Shown here in pieces: positions 5,289 through 5,898 of a DNA stretch of 5,898 nucleotides (position 1 is the first letter of the stretch; every line of letters starts with the position of its first letter). This stretch comes from CAYUST01 sp964447535 (GTDB taxonomy: Bacteria; Patescibacteriota; Gracilibacteria; Absconditabacterales; Absconditicoccaceae): NCBI GenBank assembly GCA_964447535.1, contig CAYUST010000022.1:1-5898 (forward strand). The letters are read 5' to 3'. Under the pieces are notes generated by a model. It searched no databases and was not told where the DNA came from. It saw nothing but the letters and a program-made list of their open reading frames with translations. A program made the translations under genes and the position numbers.

Positions 5289-5370
5289 AGTAACTTATAA
5301 ATATAAATTCTTCAGCAAAGGCTTAATAGAACATACATATTATAATATGTAAGTCAATATCTTGATATAC

Positions 5371-5398
5371 TTGTTTTTAAGTAATTTTTTGGTAGTAT
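5371..5398 (+). promoter_or_regulatory. Possible ssrA promoter
   Basis: TTGTTT (5371-5376) and TAGTAT (5393-5398) are 16 bases apart. Transcription would begin near 5405 and give a precursor with about 130 bases before the mature tmRNA 5' end, to be trimmed by RNase P. The match is moderate and other boxes in this A/T-rich region are possible. Confidence 0.35.
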
Positions 5399-5490
5399 AT
5401 CTCTGTGTTCATTAGTATTTACCGCACCTCTTTCGGAAATTTACCTTTCTAGCTATCGCTGAAATGTAAAACCCTCAAGGGTGTGGCATA

Positions 5491-5525
5491 AGTAAATCAA
5501 CCATACTTCGTTATGGAGATTTACT
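5491..5525. repeat. Long hairpin just before tmRNA
   Basis: AGTAAATC (5491-5498) and GATTTACT (5518-5525) are exact reverse complements. Inside them CCATA (5501-5505) pairs with TATGG (5512-5516). The stem totals 13 base pairs with a small AA/A internal bulge and a six-base loop. It ends nine bases before the mature tmRNA 5' end. No T run follows, so it is not a standard terminator; it may be part of the precursor leader. Confidence 0.7.
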
Positions 5526-5534
5526 AATATTCAT

Positions 5535-5898
5535 GGGGATGTTCTGGTTTAGATGGGACTTCTTCATAAGGTATGATCGCTCCTACAGCATGGTAGTGTC
5601 TCTGGCTGTCTAAATAACCTACCAAACCAATCGTGCAACCACGAAAACCAAATCTCTCTTGGCAAGATTCCAGGCTTACACGCCTGCTTTCGCCTAGAAA
5701 GTCGGATCATCTGATCTGTTAACCTCAGGTAGTGACTCCTGCTAGCCCTGAGGTGAATTAGCAGGAAACCTTGTCCATCGAAAATACGGATGCCCGAACT
5801 AAGGCTAACGTTGCCCTACGCGGACCAATCATAGTTCTATGGGAGTAGAAGTTATATCTTATGCGTTTCAGACGCGGGTTCGACTCCCGCCATCTCCA
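5535..5898 (+). ncRNA. ssrA: Transfer-messenger RNA (tmRNA)
   Basis: tmRNA rescues stalled ribosomes, acting first as an alanine tRNA and then as a short message that tags the protein for degradation. The 5' end GGGGATG (5535-5541) pairs with CATCTCC (5891-5897), and A5898 is the discriminator base. The CCA tail would lie beyond the window or be added later. The T arm is GCGGG-TTCGACT-CCCGC (5874-5890). The opening GGGGATGTTCTGG and following AGATGGGA resemble other tmRNAs. The long helix CATAAGGTAT (5565-5574) pairs with ATATCTTATG (5854-5863), with one G-U pair. A classic pseudoknot is exact: CCTCAGG (5723-5729) with CCTGAGG (5747-5753), interlocked with CCTGCTA (5738-5744) and TAGCAGG (5759-5765). 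The one-piece form of 364 bases is of ordinary length. SmpB is not in the window. Confidence 0.96.
5635..5697 (+). other. tmRNA proteolysis tag reading frame
   Basis: From a GCA resume codon the frame encodes 20 residues beginning ATTKTK and ending QAYTPAFA, then TAG. An Ala resume codon and a small hydrophobic end are expected of tags. The AFA ending differs from the common LAA but resembles the ending of the Mycoplasma genitalium tag. No Gly or UGA occurs in the tag. The resume codon is inferred from the frame and ending; the bases before it do not match the E. coli pattern closely. Confidence 0.75.

Larger units (their letters stand above)
5289..5534. other. Noncoding spacer between the winged-helix-like gene and ssrA
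   Basis: This A/T-rich stretch holds no supported open frame in table 25. It contains the 12-base palindrome ATATTATAATAT (about 5337-5348), which presents TATAAT on both strands, but I could not pair it with a good -35 box. Further right are a small hairpin ACCCTCAAGGGT (5471-5482) and the long hairpin listed separately. It must supply promoters for both divergent genes. Confidence 0.6.

Overview
The window reads as a piece of a Candidate Phyla Radiation genome that uses translation table 25, in which UGA means glycine (Gracilibacteria/BD1-5 or Absconditabacteria/SR1). The groL frame is interrupted by four TGA codons, and at least the first, second and last fall where GroEL proteins carry glycine. 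Two further genes, mscL and a winged-helix-like gene, also run through TGA, ten sense TGA codons in all. Every protein gene here ends in TAA or TAG. Read with the standard code, groL would break into about four pieces, mscL would lose its start, and the winged-helix-like gene would lose its C-terminal third.

Layout from left to right. (1) Positions 1-246 hold no convincing gene, only a dispersed-type repeat in inverted copies around a terminator. (2) On the minus strand, a YceI-domain lipoprotein gene (589-1275) is followed after 30 bases by mscL (247-558). They look like a short operon with a promoter near 1309-1336 and the terminator at 155-182. (3) On the plus strand lies groES (1471-1773), then a 154-base spacer with two hairpin-rich palindromic elements in inverted orientation, then groL (1928-3577). 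A second inverted pair of the same two element types and a strong terminator (3684-3711) follow. (4) A plus-strand gene (3822-4427) encodes a secreted protein with 13 Asp-rich tetrads (mostly SDDD) and a helical C-terminal domain, ending at its own terminator (4449-4479). (5) A convergent minus-strand gene (4512-5288) encodes a coiled-coil protein whose winged-helix-like C-terminus appears only when UGA is read as Gly. (6) Positions 5289-5534 are noncoding, with a possible promoter and a long hairpin, and lead into the tmRNA gene ssrA, which fills the window to its last base.

The functional theme is housekeeping and stress: chaperonin, ribosome rescue, osmotic safety valve and cell-surface proteins. 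Only groES-groL and yceI-mscL look co-transcribed. I see no defence system, CRISPR array, integrase or transposase. The less ordinary features are the recoding, the paired palindromic elements around groL, the Asp-rich secreted protein and the tmRNA with a 20-residue tag ending in AFA.
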